From Acidihalobacter yilgarnensis (GTDB lineage Bacteria; Pseudomonadota; Gammaproteobacteria; DSM-5130; Acidihalobacteraceae): DNA of 64,000 nt. The notes beneath the pieces are model-generated. The model did not search any database. It was not told the DNA's origin and saw only the letters and a list, made by a program, of their open reading frames with translations. The DNA lies in NCBI RefSeq assembly GCF_001753245.1, contig NZ_CP017415.1:1268501-1332500 (forward strand). The letters run 5' to 3'. This document shows positions 48,354 through 57,608 of this stretch, piece by piece. Position 1 is the first letter of the stretch. Each line of letters begins with the position of its first letter. A program made the position numbers and the translations under genes.

Positions 48354-49382
48354 CTATAGCGGAATATCGGTTTTCGACGGTTGTCCGGCTTCCTCGCGGA
48401 CCAGACGCGGCACCAGATAGCCGGGCAGGCGCGCGCGAACTGCGCGCACGATATGCGTGGCATCTTGCTCCTCGATCTCGAAATGCGCAGCTCCTGCGAC
48501 CGGGTCGAGCAGGTGTAGGTAATAGGGCATGACGCCGCATTCGAACAGCCGCAAACTCAATTCCGACAATATCTCGGCGTGGTCGTTCACCCCGCGTAAC
48601 AACACGCTCTGATTGAGCAGCGTGACGCCGACGTCGCGTAGACGCGTGAGGGCATGGGCAACCGAGTGGTCGAGTTCATTGGCATGGTTGGCGTGAATTA
48701 CGCAAATGACTTGCAGCCGACTGCGTCCGATCCACGCCAATAATGCGTCGTCGACGCGCTCCGGCAGCACGATGGGCAACCGCGTATGCACGCGCAGGCG
48801 CCTGAGCTGCGGCAGGTGTTCCAGCGCCGACACCAGTTCGCCGAGCTTGTCGTCGTCGAGCATCAGTGGATCGCCACCGCTGAGGATGATTTCGTCGATC
48901 TCTGGGTGGGCGCGTAGGGTTTCCAGTACCTCGGCCCAGTGACCGCGTGAGGCGCTCGCCTCGGCGTAGGGGAAATGGCGCCGGAAGCAGTAGCGACAAT
49001 GGATCGCGCAGGCGCCAGTGGCGATCAGCAGCGCGCGCCCCTGATATTTGTGCAATAGGCCGGGACCGGCGAGGGAGGTCAGGTCGCCGACCGGATCGGC
49101 CACGAATCCGGGTACCTTGGCGTTCTCGATACCCAGAGGCAGCACCTGACGCAACAGCGGGTCGTGCGGGTCGCCGCGCTGCATTCGCGCGGCGTATCCC
49201 CGGGGTACCAGCAAGGGGAATTCACGTATCGGTTGCTCGGCACCGGCGATCAGATCGGCGGGTAGACCCAGATATTCCAGTAGCTCGTGGGGGTCGCGGA
49301 ACGCCATCCGCAGCGCGTGGCGCCAAGCCGCGCCGCGCGCATCGTCGTGGTTCTGTATTGCCTGTGTTGTAAGCGTTATCAT
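48354..49382 (-). CDS. epmB: EF-P beta-lysylation protein EpmB (lysine 2,3-aminomutase family)
   Basis: A 342-residue radical-SAM, PLP-dependent enzyme that converts alpha-lysine to (R)-beta-lysine for EF-P modification. The radical-SAM cluster C-A-I-H-C-R-Y-C-F lies near residue 127, with S-G-G-D-P-L and the downstream [15 protein letters not shown]. The protein is shorter than true lysine 2,3-aminomutases, as EpmB is. It is divergent from efp with a gap of only 58 bases, and epmA follows efp, so the pathway genes are clustered. Confidence 0.95.
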   Translation of the reverse strand: MITLTTQAIQNHDDARGAAWRHALRMAFRDPHELLEYLGLPADLIAGAEQPIREFPLLVPRGYAARMQRGDPHDPLLRQVLPLGIENAKVPGFVADPVGDLTSLAGPGLLHKYQGRALLIATGACAIHCRYCFRRHFPYAEASASRGHWAEVLETLRAHPEIDEIILSGGDPLMLDDDKLGELVSALEHLPQLRRLRVHTRLPIVLPERVDDALLAWIGRSRLQVICVIHANHANELDHSVAHALTRLRDVGVTLLNQSVLLRGVNDHAEILSELSLRLFECGVMPYYLHLLDPVAGAAHFEIEEQDATHIVRAVRARLPGYLVPRLVREEAGQPSKTDIPL

Positions 49383-49440
49383 ATGCGGCTTTATCTTACT
49401 TCAATTGCCTCGGCGCGCGGCGCGATACCGAGAGGGGACT

Positions 49441-50010
49441 ATGGCGACATACAGCACAAGTGAGTTTCGTGGTGGGCTGAAGATCATGTTGGACAACGAT
49501 CCTTACGCGGTCGTCGAGAACGAGTTCGTCAAGCCGGGCAAGGGCCAGGCCTTCAATCGGGTGCGCATCCGCAATCTTAAGACGGGTCGCGTGATTGACA
49601 AGACCTTCAAGTCGGGCGAAACCGTCGAGGCGGCGGACGTGGTCGACGTCAATATGCAGTACCTCTATGCGGATGGCGAATTCTGGCACTTCATGGTGCC
49701 GGATACCTACGAACAGTACGCTGCAGGTGAGGCTGCCGTCGCCGACGCGAAGGCTTGGCTCAAGGATCAAGATACTTGCATCGTAACCCTGTGGAACAAT
49801 CAACCACTGACCATCACGCCGCCGAATTTTGTCGAATTGACCATCGTTGAGACAGATCCAGGCGTGCGTGGCGACACCGCTACTGGCGGCACCAAACCCG
49901 CCAAGCTGGAGACCGGTGCCGTGGTCAAGGTGCCGTTGTTCATCGAGCAGGGCGAAGTGCTGCGTATCGACACGCGGTCCGGCGAATACGTCTCCCGCGT
50001 CAGCAAGTAA
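49441..50010 (+). CDS. efp: Elongation factor P
   Basis: A 189-residue factor that rescues ribosomes stalled at polyproline stretches. Three beta-barrel domains are evident. The modification loop reads K-P-G-K-G, with the acceptor Lys34 in place, as needed for lysylation by EpmA after EpmB. The C-terminal [22 protein letters not shown] signature is complete. ATG at 49441 follows GAGAGG at 49430-49435. It is followed eleven bases later by epmA. Confidence 0.97.
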   Translation: MATYSTSEFRGGLKIMLDNDPYAVVENEFVKPGKGQAFNRVRIRNLKTGRVIDKTFKSGETVEAADVVDVNMQYLYADGEFWHFMVPDTYEQYAAGEAAVADAKAWLKDQDTCIVTLWNNQPLTITPPNFVELTIVETDPGVRGDTATGGTKPAKLETGAVVKVPLFIEQGEVLRIDTRSGEYVSRVSK

Positions 50011-50020
50011 ATCGGCATTG

Positions 50021-50980
50021 ATGGACTGGGTCCCTTCCGCAGCGACGGAGGTGCTGGCTCAGCGTGCCCAGATGCTGGCGGCCGTACGCGACTATTTTGC
50101 AACACACGTCGCGATGGAGGTCGAAACGCCCGCTCTGTCGGTCGGCGCAACCACCGATCCGATGATCGAAAGCTTCGCGGTACTGGACGGTGCCGCGAAG
50201 CGCTATTTGCAAACATCGCCAGAGTTCCCAATGAAGCGCCTGCTGGCGGCCGGGAGCGGCGACATCTACCAGATCTGCCGGGTCTTCCGTGCCGAGGAAC
50301 AAGGCCGCTTCCACAACCCTGAATTCACTTTGCTGGAGTGGTATCGCCTCGGTTGGGACGATGCGCGCTTGGCCGACGAGGTCGTCGCGCTGATTCGCGC
50401 GGTTGCTGACGCCTTGGCTCTGGCGCCTGACTTCGAAGTCGCCCGCCTCAGTTACGCACAGGCGTTCGAGGCACGGCTCGGGCTTGACCCACATCGAGCC
50501 GAGGTGGCCGAACTGGTTGTCGCCGCCAGCGATGCGGGTGTGTGCCCCGAGGGCGATCTTTCACGTGATGGCTGGCTCGATTTACTGATGGGCGTGGTGG
50601 TCGCCCCCGGATTTCCGTCGAACCGCCTGACGGTGGTGGGTGATTACCCGGCCAGTCAGGCCGCCCTGGCCCGCATCCGCGCCGGCGACCCGCCGGTGGC
50701 GGCGCGCTTCGAAGTCTTCGCGGGCGGGCTGGAACTGGCTAACGGCTTCCACGAATTGACCGATGCCGACGAACAGGCGCGCCGTTTCGATGAGGATGTG
50801 CGTCGCCGCGTTGCCACCGATGCGCCGAGGCGACCGCCGGATCGTCGATTGATCGACGCGCTGGCAGCAGGACTGCCGGATTGCGCCGGGGTGGCGCTGG
50901 GCCTGGACCGCTTGCTGCTGTGGTTGACCGGTCGGTCGCGCCTGTCTGAAGTGGTCGCCTTCGCTTGGGATCGCGCCTGA
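50021..50980 (+). CDS. epmA: Elongation factor P--(R)-beta-lysine ligase EpmA
   Basis: A 319-residue paralogue of the lysyl-tRNA synthetase catalytic core that attaches beta-lysine to Lys34 of EF-P. It lacks an anticodon-binding domain, the main distinction from LysS. Class II motifs are seen: motif 2 F-R-A-E-E-Q-G-R-F-H-N-P-E-F-T-L-L-E-W and motif 3 G-V-A-L-G-L-D-R-L. ATG at 50021 is the start. It converges with psd after only four bases. EpmC (hydroxylase) is not in the window. Confidence 0.95.
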   Translation: MDWVPSAATEVLAQRAQMLAAVRDYFATHVAMEVETPALSVGATTDPMIESFAVLDGAAKRYLQTSPEFPMKRLLAAGSGDIYQICRVFRAEEQGRFHNPEFTLLEWYRLGWDDARLADEVVALIRAVADALALAPDFEVARLSYAQAFEARLGLDPHRAEVAELVVAASDAGVCPEGDLSRDGWLDLLMGVVVAPGFPSNRLTVVGDYPASQAALARIRAGDPPVAARFEVFAGGLELANGFHELTDADEQARRFDEDVRRRVATDAPRRPPDRRLIDALAAGLPDCAGVALGLDRLLLWLTGRSRLSEVVAFAWDRA

Positions 50981-50984
50981 GGGT

Positions 50985-51848
50985 TCAGTCGGCGCAGCGC
51001 AGTGCCAGGCGGCTACCCATGCGTACTGCTTGGCCGGTGGCCAGCTCGGTAGACCAGTCGATCGCGCCGGGTCCAAACAGCAGGATCACCGTAGATCCCA
51101 TGTTGAAGCGTCCGAGTTCAGCGCCACGCGCCAGGCGTATCGCCTCGTCGCCATCGTCGGGATAGCTCAGTTGGCAGACATGCCGCCCCGCTGGCGGTGT
51201 AACCAGTCCGGCCCACACGGTTTCGATGGCGGCTACGTTGATGGCGCCGACCATGATCACGGCCATAGGCCCCACCGGCGTATCGAAGTGTGCGACCACG
51301 CGTTCGTTGCGCGCGAACAGTCGCGGGATTGTGGCCACCGTATGCGGCGCGACGCTGAACAGGCGGCCGGGTATATAGGTCATGTGCCGAAGAACGCCAT
51401 CGATGGGCATGTGGATACGATGGTAATCTCGGGGTGAGAGATAGAGTGTGCTGAAGTTGCCGTCGCGATAGGGCTGGGCGGCATCCTCTCCGGCCAGTAA
51501 TTCGGCCAAGCTGTAGTCGCGTCCCTTGGCCTGGAAGATGCGGTCGGCGTCGATGCTCCCGATCGCGCTGACCGTGCCATCCACCGGCGAGATTACGCTG
51601 TTCGGATCGCTATCCAGCGGTCTGGCCGTCGACTGCAGCGCACGCGTGAAAAAAGCGTTGAAGCTGGGATACTCACGTATTTGAGTATGTACCGCTTCTT
51701 CAAGATCGACGCCATAGACCCGGACGAACCAACGGATGACCGGTGCTGCTAGCGGCGAGCGAATACGGGTCAGCGCGTAAATGACGCGCGAAAGCGCATG
51801 ATGCGGCAGCAGGTATAGCGGCCAGGCTTTCAGATAATTGCTCAGCAT
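50985..51848 (-). CDS. psd: Phosphatidylserine decarboxylase proenzyme
   Basis: A 287-residue inner-membrane-associated enzyme that makes phosphatidylethanolamine. The self-processing site is M-G-S-T; cleavage before Ser252 generates the pyruvoyl group on the small subunit. The usual motif is L-G-S-T, so Met replaces Leu, which should not affect chemistry. Upstream catalytic residues are seen in S-P-V-D-G-T-V-S (Asp) and Y-H-R-I-H-M-P (His). It converges with epmA. In Pseudomonas, psd is also near fimX and parC. Confidence 0.95.
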   Translation of the reverse strand: MLSNYLKAWPLYLLPHHALSRVIYALTRIRSPLAAPVIRWFVRVYGVDLEEAVHTQIREYPSFNAFFTRALQSTARPLDSDPNSVISPVDGTVSAIGSIDADRIFQAKGRDYSLAELLAGEDAAQPYRDGNFSTLYLSPRDYHRIHMPIDGVLRHMTYIPGRLFSVAPHTVATIPRLFARNERVVAHFDTPVGPMAVIMVGAINVAAIETVWAGLVTPPAGRHVCQLSYPDDGDEAIRLARGAELGRFNMGSTVILLFGPGAIDWSTELATGQAVRMGSRLALRCAD

Positions 51849-51989
51849 GTCTCGATTTCCAGATGGGTATCGCGGGCATCCTGCCTGCGCACGACCAAGG
51901 TTTGCGGACCTGCGGATGGGTTTGCCCGACGTGGGGGCGTATTATCGCTGATTTTTTGCCGCGCGTGGCTGGCGGCGGAGAGGGATGAA

Positions 51990-52865
51990 ATGGAAATTTT
52001 GGAGGCACAAACCGGCGAGTTGTCGACCTTGCGAGACGTGATGCGTTGGGGCGCAAGCCGATTCGCCGAGGCGGGCATCACCTGCGGGCACGGCATGGGC
52101 AACGTGCTGGACGAGGCCGTGTATCTGGTGTTGCATGCCTTGCATCTGTCGCCCGACGTGGATGCCTCATGGTTCGACGCGCGCTTGACCGCTGCCGAGA
52201 GACGCACCGTGCTCGAATTGCTCGCGCGGCGCGTCGACGATCGCAGGCCGGCCGCTTATCTGACGCAGGAGGCATGGTTCTGTGGGCTGTCGTTCTATGT
52301 TGACGAGCGTGTGTTGATTCCGCGTTCGCCAATTGCGGAGCTGATCGAGTCAGCCTTTGAACCGTGGATCGAAGCGGAACGGGTAAATCGAGTGCTGGAT
52401 GTGGGCACGGGCAGTGGCTGTATCGGTATCGCCTGCGCTTACGCTTTTCCCGATGCTGAAGTCGATCTCGTCGACATCTCACCGGATGCGCTGGTCGTTG
52501 CCGAAACCAATATGGCCCGCCATGGTCTGGCGGGACGGGTGCGCACAGTGCATTCGGACGGTCTGTCGGCGCTCGGGTCGGCGCGCTACGACATTATCGT
52601 GAGCAATCCACCCTATGTGGATGCCGCCGACATGGCGGGCCTCAGTCCTGAGTTCCAGCATGAGCCCGTATTGGGACTCGCAGCCGGTGAAGACGGATTG
52701 GACGTGGTCATGCCCTTGCTGGCACAGGCTATCGACCATCTCAATCCAGGCGGAATTCTGGTCGTAGAGGTAGGTAATAGCGCACCTGCGCTGAGCCGGC
52801 GTCTGCCCGGTTGGCCGCTCACCTGGCTCGAATTCGAGCGTGGGGGGAGGGCGTGTTTTTGTTGA
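51990..52865 (+). CDS. prmB: 50S ribosomal protein L3 glutamine methyltransferase PrmB (3' end frameshifted)
   Basis: As read, 291 residues with SAM motif [12 protein letters not shown] and the glutamine-methylation motif N-P-P-Y near residue 209. PrmB methylates Gln of ribosomal protein L3. The N-terminus ([12 protein letters not shown]) separates it from PrmC. At 52842-52847 there is a run of six G; with seven, the frame would continue [12 protein letters not shown] to a TAG at 52904-52906, the expected PrmB C-terminus. As written the protein ends R-A-C-F-C. The catalytic core is unaffected. Confidence 0.92.
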   Translation: MEILEAQTGELSTLRDVMRWGASRFAEAGITCGHGMGNVLDEAVYLVLHALHLSPDVDASWFDARLTAAERRTVLELLARRVDDRRPAAYLTQEAWFCGLSFYVDERVLIPRSPIAELIESAFEPWIEAERVNRVLDVGTGSGCIGIACAYAFPDAEVDLVDISPDALVVAETNMARHGLAGRVRTVHSDGLSALGSARYDIIVSNPPYVDAADMAGLSPEFQHEPVLGLAAGEDGLDVVMPLLAQAIDHLNPGGILVVEVGNSAPALSRRLPGWPLTWLEFERGGRACFC

Positions 52866-52938
52866 CGCGCGAACAGATCGAGGCATCCAGCGGCGTAGCG
52901 CGCTAGGGCGCCGCGCCGCCGGTAGGGCGGAATCCAGG

Positions 52939-53868
52939 TCAGGTGGTCGGGATTTCGCCTTTGGTTTCCTTGATCGTCGGCGGATTGACGGCGGCTGGCT
53001 TGACCGTGGTGGTGGCCGTCGGGATATGGTCAATGCTGGTGGTGATCTTCGCCTTCGCTCGCAGGTCGCTGACGTATTTCTGAATCGCCTGTTGCGTGAG
53101 CAGCGACTCGATTCTGGGTTTGACTTCCGCGAAGGACGGCGGATTGAGCTTGCGCGTGCCCTGCAACAAAATCACGTGCCAGCCGAAGCGTGTATGCACC
53201 GGGGACTTGGTGTACTCGCCCTGTTTGAGTTTTTCCACGGCGGCGGTGAACGGTGGCACCATGGTGTCTGCCGTGAACCAGCCCAGCTCCCCGCCCTGCG
53301 GTGCGGAGGGTGCGATCGAGTCTTTCTTGGCCAGGGCCGCGAAGTTCGCGCCCTTGTTGAGCTGCTCAATGACTTTTTCAGCTTCAGCCTTGGTCTTCAG
53401 TAGAATGTGACTGGCCTTGTATTCGGTGCCACCCGATTGGGAGACGACCTGCTTGTAGGTCTTCTCGAGTTCGGCGTCGCTGTATTGTGGATGTCCGAAT
53501 TTTTCTCGGAGTAGTGCCTGAATCAAAGTGTTGGCAGTGTTTTCCTCGATCTTTGCCTGAATCTGCGGACGCTTGTTGATACCTGCGTTCACGGCTGCCT
53601 GCTTGAGCAGTTGCATGTCCACGAGTTCTTCGAGCAGGGCCTTGCGGCTGAGTTTCACGTTGGGCATCTGCTGGGCACGTCCGACCATGTAATTATCGTA
53701 TTCGGCCAACGTGATCGGTCGACCGTTGACCGTGGCAACCACATCGGCACTCGGCGGCGCGGCGTGCGTATCGCTTGTGGTGGCGTCGGTAGATTTGGAC
53801 TGGCAGCCGGTGAGCAGGGTAGCGGCAATGGCTAGGCTGGCGGTGAGCCAGACGATTCTGAATTTCAT
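52939..53868 (-). CDS. Parvulin-type peptidyl-prolyl isomerase lipoprotein
   Basis: A 309-residue exported protein with a lipoprotein signal peptide (lipobox L-L-T-G-C, acylated Cys22). A helical SurA/PrsA-like N-terminal domain (V-N-G-R-P-I-T-L-A-E-Y) precedes one parvulin domain (about 140-240) with A-S-H-I-L-L-K, G-G-E-L-G-W-F and R-F-G-W-H-V-I. It probably assists folding of envelope proteins. The C-terminus is threonine/proline/lysine-rich. ATG at 53868 is chosen because the signal peptide starts there. YciI and YciB genes lie upstream on the same strand. Confidence 0.92.
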   Translation of the reverse strand: MKFRIVWLTASLAIAATLLTGCQSKSTDATTSDTHAAPPSADVVATVNGRPITLAEYDNYMVGRAQQMPNVKLSRKALLEELVDMQLLKQAAVNAGINKRPQIQAKIEENTANTLIQALLREKFGHPQYSDAELEKTYKQVVSQSGGTEYKASHILLKTKAEAEKVIEQLNKGANFAALAKKDSIAPSAPQGGELGWFTADTMVPPFTAAVEKLKQGEYTKSPVHTRFGWHVILLQGTRKLNPPSFAEVKPRIESLLTQQAIQKYVSDLRAKAKITTSIDHIPTATTTVKPAAVNPPTIKETKGEIPTT

Positions 53869-53942
53869 GGGCGGGTTTCCGGATCGATGGTAGAGAGGGG
53901 GCGAAATATCGCGGCAGTGCTGCGAAGACAATGCACCCCGAT

Positions 53943-54242
53943 TCAGGGGAAGGTCTGGCGAAAGGGGCGAACGTCGAGGTCGGCGTAGACACCGGCGGCG
54001 ACATAGGGGTCTGCCTCGGCCCAGGCGCGTGCCTCGGACAACGTTTCGAATTCGGCGATGATCGTACTGCCGCTGAAGCCTGCCGGGCCTGGATCGTCGT
54101 TGTCGATGGCCGGCATCGGACCGGCGAGTACCAGTCGACCTTGATCGAGTAGGCTCTGAAGCCTAGCGACGTGCGCAGGACGTGCGCTAAGGCGTTTTTG
54201 CAGGCTGTCGGGGTGATCTTGCGCAAAAATGATGTAAAGCAT
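53943..54242 (-). CDS. yciI: YciI family protein
   Basis: A 99-residue small alpha/beta protein with the ferredoxin-like YciI fold: M-L-Y-I-I-F-A-Q-D start, conserved R-P-A-H-V-A-R-L and L-A-G-P-M-P in the middle, and [10 protein letters not shown] near the end. The conserved His and Asp suggest an enzymatic role, but none is established for this subgroup. Its start directly follows the yciB stop on the minus strand, as in many gammaproteobacteria where yciB and yciI are neighbours. Confidence 0.92.
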   Translation of the reverse strand: MLYIIFAQDHPDSLQKRLSARPAHVARLQSLLDQGRLVLAGPMPAIDNDDPGPAGFSGSTIIAEFETLSEARAWAEADPYVAAGVYADLDVRPFRQTFP

Positions 54243-54869
54243 TCAGATTTCCTCGTCTGCCGGGGTGTCCTGCATGAAGCGGGCGAGATAAAAGGCCTGG
54301 GCGATGATGAAAATCATACTCAGCCCGAGCATGCCGAACATTTTGAAGTCCACCCAGGTTTCTTGACTGAAGCGATAGGCGACCCAAATGTTGAGCGCGC
54401 CGGAGATGATGAAGAAAATAATCCAGCCCATGTTCAGTCGCCGCCAGATCGCGGCAGGTACGGTGATGGCGTGAGACATCATGCGCTCAACCAGTGTGCG
54501 TTGGCCGATCAGATGGCTGACCAGGAACGCGGCTGCGAACAGCCAGTTGAGGATCGTCGGCTTCCACTTGATAAACAGAGGGTCATGAAAGGCGAGGGTG
54601 GCGCCACCGAATACGCTGATCAGCGCAAGCGAGACCAGGTGCATGGTTTCGAATCGGCGGTGCCGCAGCCAGTAAAGTGCGACCTGCAGGAACGAAGCCG
54701 CAATAGCGACCGCCGTGGCCAGGAAGATGGCGTCGGCGTGATCGCCCGCTTTCAACGTCAGCGGGAGTAGCGGATTCAGCGCATGGATGATCTCTGGCGG
54801 GATCGATGCGTAGAACTTGTAGACCAGAAAAAACAGGAGAACCGGGAAAAAATCGAAAAGCAGTTTCAT
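54243..54869 (-). CDS. yciB: Intracellular septation protein YciB/IspZ
   Basis: A 208-residue inner-membrane protein with five to six hydrophobic helices. It begins M-K-L-L-F-D-F-F-P-V-L-L-F-F and contains the family motifs F-I-K-W-K-P-T-I-L-N-W-L-F and F-K-M-F-G. YciB takes part in envelope synthesis and septation and interacts with cell-division and elongation proteins in E. coli. It heads a minus-strand unit with yciI. It is divergent from the YciO-like gene across about 110 bases. Confidence 0.95.
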   Translation of the reverse strand: MKLLFDFFPVLLFFLVYKFYASIPPEIIHALNPLLPLTLKAGDHADAIFLATAVAIAASFLQVALYWLRHRRFETMHLVSLALISVFGGATLAFHDPLFIKWKPTILNWLFAAAFLVSHLIGQRTLVERMMSHAITVPAAIWRRLNMGWIIFFIISGALNIWVAYRFSQETWVDFKMFGMLGLSMIFIIAQAFYLARFMQDTPADEEI

Positions 54870-54978
54870 GTCCGGGCCCGGTGTTGGCTCATCCGGCGAT
54901 GATAGCAGATCGTTAGCGATGGGTGCGTAAACTGATCCCTGGCGCTAACATGTCGATTCCCGTTACGCGAAGGCGCTC

Positions 54979-55605
54979 ATGAGTCAGTATTTCGAGATAC
55001 ACCCGGAAAATCCGCAGTCGCGCCTGATCCGCCAGGCCGTCGATATTTTGTCCGGTGGTGGTGTGATCGTTTACCCCACGGATTCCTGTTATGCCTTGGG
55101 TTGCCTGATCGGAGACAAATCGGCACAAGAGCGTATTCGCCGTATCCGCAAAATCGAGCCGAGCCATCATTTCACACTGGTGTGCCGAGATCTGTCGGAA
55201 ATATCGGTTTATGCCAAGGTCGACGACCGTGCATACCGGTTGATGAAGGGGCTGACACCGGGACCCTATACCTTCCTGCTGCCCGCCACCCGAGAAGTGC
55301 CGCGGCGATTGCAGAACCCCAAGCGGAAAACCATCGGCCTGCGCGTGCCCGACAACGCGGTAGCGCAAGCGTTGCTTGGTGCCTTGGGAGAGCCGCTGAT
55401 GAGCACCACGTTGTGGTTGCCCGGCGATACGCTCCCGCATACCGTGGGTTACGAGATTCGCGAGCGTCTGGAACACGAGGTCGATCTGGTGATCGACAGT
55501 GGTACTTGTGGCGTGGAGCCGACGACCGTGATCGATTTGGACGAGATTCCACCCCGTATATTGCGTGCGGGTAAGGGGGATGCCAGCCATCTTCAGGCCG
55601 ATTGA
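54979..55605 (+). CDS. YciO/YrdC/Sua5 family protein
   Basis: A 208-residue member of the threonylcarbamoyl-AMP synthase superfamily, closer to YciO. It has the L-x(7)-G-G-G-V-I-V-Y-P-T-D-S-C-Y-A-L-G-C start, the R-K-R/K-pattern R-R-I-R-K-I-E-P-S-H-H, and G-P-Y-T-F-L-L-P-A-T. YciO proteins bind nucleotide, but whether they make the tRNA t6A precursor is unsettled. Context, next to yciB-yciI, also favours YciO. ATG at 54979 has GAAGGCG upstream. Confidence 0.88.
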   Translation: MSQYFEIHPENPQSRLIRQAVDILSGGGVIVYPTDSCYALGCLIGDKSAQERIRRIRKIEPSHHFTLVCRDLSEISVYAKVDDRAYRLMKGLTPGPYTFLLPATREVPRRLQNPKRKTIGLRVPDNAVAQALLGALGEPLMSTTLWLPGDTLPHTVGYEIRERLEHEVDLVIDSGTCGVEPTTVIDLDEIPPRILRAGKGDASHLQAD

Positions 55606-55658
55606 TCGGATGAAGCGCGTAGACGAGAAGTTTTCCCCGTTCGAGTGAGGGGATCGCG

Positions 55659-55664
55659 TATAAT
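55659..55664 (+). promoter_or_regulatory. Perfect -10 hexamer TATAAT directly before the site-2 protease gene
   Basis: TATAAT ends nine bases before the ATG at 55674. The -35 region is poor. Transcription from here would start only a few bases before the ATG, giving a nearly leaderless mRNA. No Shine-Dalgarno sequence is evident between. Confidence 0.45.
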
Positions 55665-55673
55665 TCGCCGCTT

Positions 55674-56336
55674 ATGAGTCCCGATCAGATCATACAAACC
55701 ATTAGCATCTGGATACTGCCAGTGCTGTTCGCGGTGACCCTGCACGAGGCGGCTCATGGCTATGCGGCCAAGCGTCTCGGCGACACCACGGCACAAATGC
55801 TGGGCCGGTTGAGTCTCAATCCGCTGCGTCATATCGATCCTATCGGTACGGTTGTGGTGCCTCTGGCCTTATTAGTGCTCGGCGGCTTTATCTTCGGTTG
55901 GGCCAAGCCGGTACCGGTCAACTTCAATAATCTCAAACATCCGCGGCGCGACATGGCCCTGGTGGCGGTCGCTGGCCCGATGGCGAACCTTGCCATGGCA
56001 CTGTTCTGGGCGCTGGTGATGAAGCTTGGTCTGAGCTTCGCGAGTACCGGCAGCAGCTTCGCCGTGCCATTGACCCTGATGGGGCAAGCAGGCATCTCCA
56101 TCAATCTGATTCTGATGATCCTGAATCTGTTGCCCTTGCCGCCGCTGGACGGTGGGCGCGTGCTTTCTGGTCTGCTGCCACCCATCTGGTCTGACCGCCT
56201 GGATCGCATCGAACCCTATGGACTTATCATCCTCGTGGTTTTGCTGATGACGCATGTGCTATCCATGATCATCGGCCCGATTTACGCCCTCATCGGTGGA
56301 GGGATATACAACCTTTTTGGTCTGCCACATCTGTAG
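55674..56336 (+). CDS. Site-2 protease family protein (M50)
   Basis: A 220-residue polytopic membrane metalloprotease with about six helices. The zinc motif is H-E-A-A-H (His24-Glu25-His28) in the first helix, and the third ligand is Asp159 in L-P-P-L-D-G-G-R. No PDZ or CBS domain is attached, so this is the minimal form common next to trpS and scpA in gammaproteobacteria. The substrate is unknown; the family cuts within membrane helices. trpS follows eight bases after the stop. Confidence 0.93.
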   Translation: MSPDQIIQTISIWILPVLFAVTLHEAAHGYAAKRLGDTTAQMLGRLSLNPLRHIDPIGTVVVPLALLVLGGFIFGWAKPVPVNFNNLKHPRRDMALVAVAGPMANLAMALFWALVMKLGLSFASTGSSFAVPLTLMGQAGISINLILMILNLLPLPPLDGGRVLSGLLPPIWSDRLDRIEPYGLIILVVLLMTHVLSMIIGPIYALIGGGIYNLFGLPHL

Positions 56337-56344
56337 GAGAAGGC

Positions 56345-57562
56345 GTGAGTTCCGTACCTGTGCCGAATCAGCGTGTCTTGTCTGGCATGCGACCGACAGG
56401 CCGCATGCATCTGGGGCACTACCATGGTGTGGTCAAGAACTGGGTGGATCTTCAGCACACCCATGAGTGTTTTTTCTTCGTGGCGGATTGGCATGCGTTG
56501 ACCACGCATTACGAAGACCTGACCCGCCTGGAGGAGAACACGCGGGAAATGGTCATCGATTGGCTGGCGGCGGGCATCAACCCCGGCTCGGCGACCATGT
56601 TCGTGCAGTCTTGGGTGCCCGAACACGCAGAACTGCATCTGCTGTTATCCATGATTACGCCGTTGGGCTGGCTCGAACGTGTCCCCAGTTTCAAGGACCA
56701 GCAGGAACAACTTAAGGACCGTGATCTAGCCACCTATGGCTTTCTCGGCTATCCGCTGCTGCAGAGCGCCGACATCCTGATCTACAAGGCCGGCATGGTG
56801 CCGGTTGGTGAGGATCAGGTGCCGCATCTCGAGATCACACGCGAAATTGCGCGCCGCTTCAATCACCTCTATGGACGCGAGCCGGATTTTGCAGAGCGCG
56901 CCGAGCAGGCCATCGCCAAGATGGGTAAGAAGAATGCGCGGCTGTATCGCGATTTGCGCCGACGCTATCAGGAGCAAGGCGAAGCGGAAGCCATCGAAGT
57001 GGCGCGCGCGCTGTTGGAGTCGCAGCAGAATCTATCGATCGGTGATCGCGAGCGGTTGTTCGGTTATCTTGAGGGTTCAGGACGCATCATTCTGCCCGAG
57101 CCACAAGCGCTACTGACGCGTGCCTCCAAGCTGCCGGGCTTGGACGGACGCAAGATGTCCAAGTCCTACCACAACACCATCGCTTTGCGTGATGCCCCTG
57201 CAGACGTCGAAAAAAACATCCGCACCATGCCGACGGACCCGGCGCGGGTGCGCCGCACGGATCCCGGCGAGCCAGAAAAATGCCCGGTATGGCAGTTTCA
57301 CCAAGTGTATTCAGGGCAGGATGTGCTGGACTGGGTGCAGACCGGATGCCGTAGCGCCGGTATTGGCTGTCTGGATTGCAAGCAACCGGTCATCGATGCG
57401 GTGCTGGCGGAGCTGCGCCCGATCCAGGAGCGCGCGCGCGAGTACGAAGCCGACCCTACACTGGTACAGAACGTGCTGAATGAGGGGACTGAAACCGCGC
57501 GCGATGTGGCGGGCGAGACCATGAGCGAGGTCCGCCGCGCCATGGGGCTGGCATACCGCTGA
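56345..57562 (+). CDS. trpS: Tryptophanyl-tRNA synthetase (long form)
   Basis: A 405-residue class I synthetase that charges tRNA-Trp. The HIGH-type motif is H-L-G-H at residues 22-25, and K-M-S-K-S occurs near residue 270 in G-R-K-M-S-K-S-Y. It is longer than the usual form of about 335 residues because of an insert near residues 190-265 and an extended C-terminal part with G-C-L-D-C-K. This longer type is common in Pseudomonas-like genomes. GTG at 56345 is preceded by TAGGAGAAGG. It leads a trpS-scpA-scpB run. Confidence 0.95.
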   Translation: MSSVPVPNQRVLSGMRPTGRMHLGHYHGVVKNWVDLQHTHECFFFVADWHALTTHYEDLTRLEENTREMVIDWLAAGINPGSATMFVQSWVPEHAELHLLLSMITPLGWLERVPSFKDQQEQLKDRDLATYGFLGYPLLQSADILIYKAGMVPVGEDQVPHLEITREIARRFNHLYGREPDFAERAEQAIAKMGKKNARLYRDLRRRYQEQGEAEAIEVARALLESQQNLSIGDRERLFGYLEGSGRIILPEPQALLTRASKLPGLDGRKMSKSYHNTIALRDAPADVEKNIRTMPTDPARVRRTDPGEPEKCPVWQFHQVYSGQDVLDWVQTGCRSAGIGCLDCKQPVIDAVLAELRPIQERAREYEADPTLVQNVLNEGTETARDVAGETMSEVRRAMGLAYR

Positions 57563-57608
57563 GCGTGTTCCGCGTGACGGCACTCCACTTTCGATCGGAT
57601 GCCTGCTT

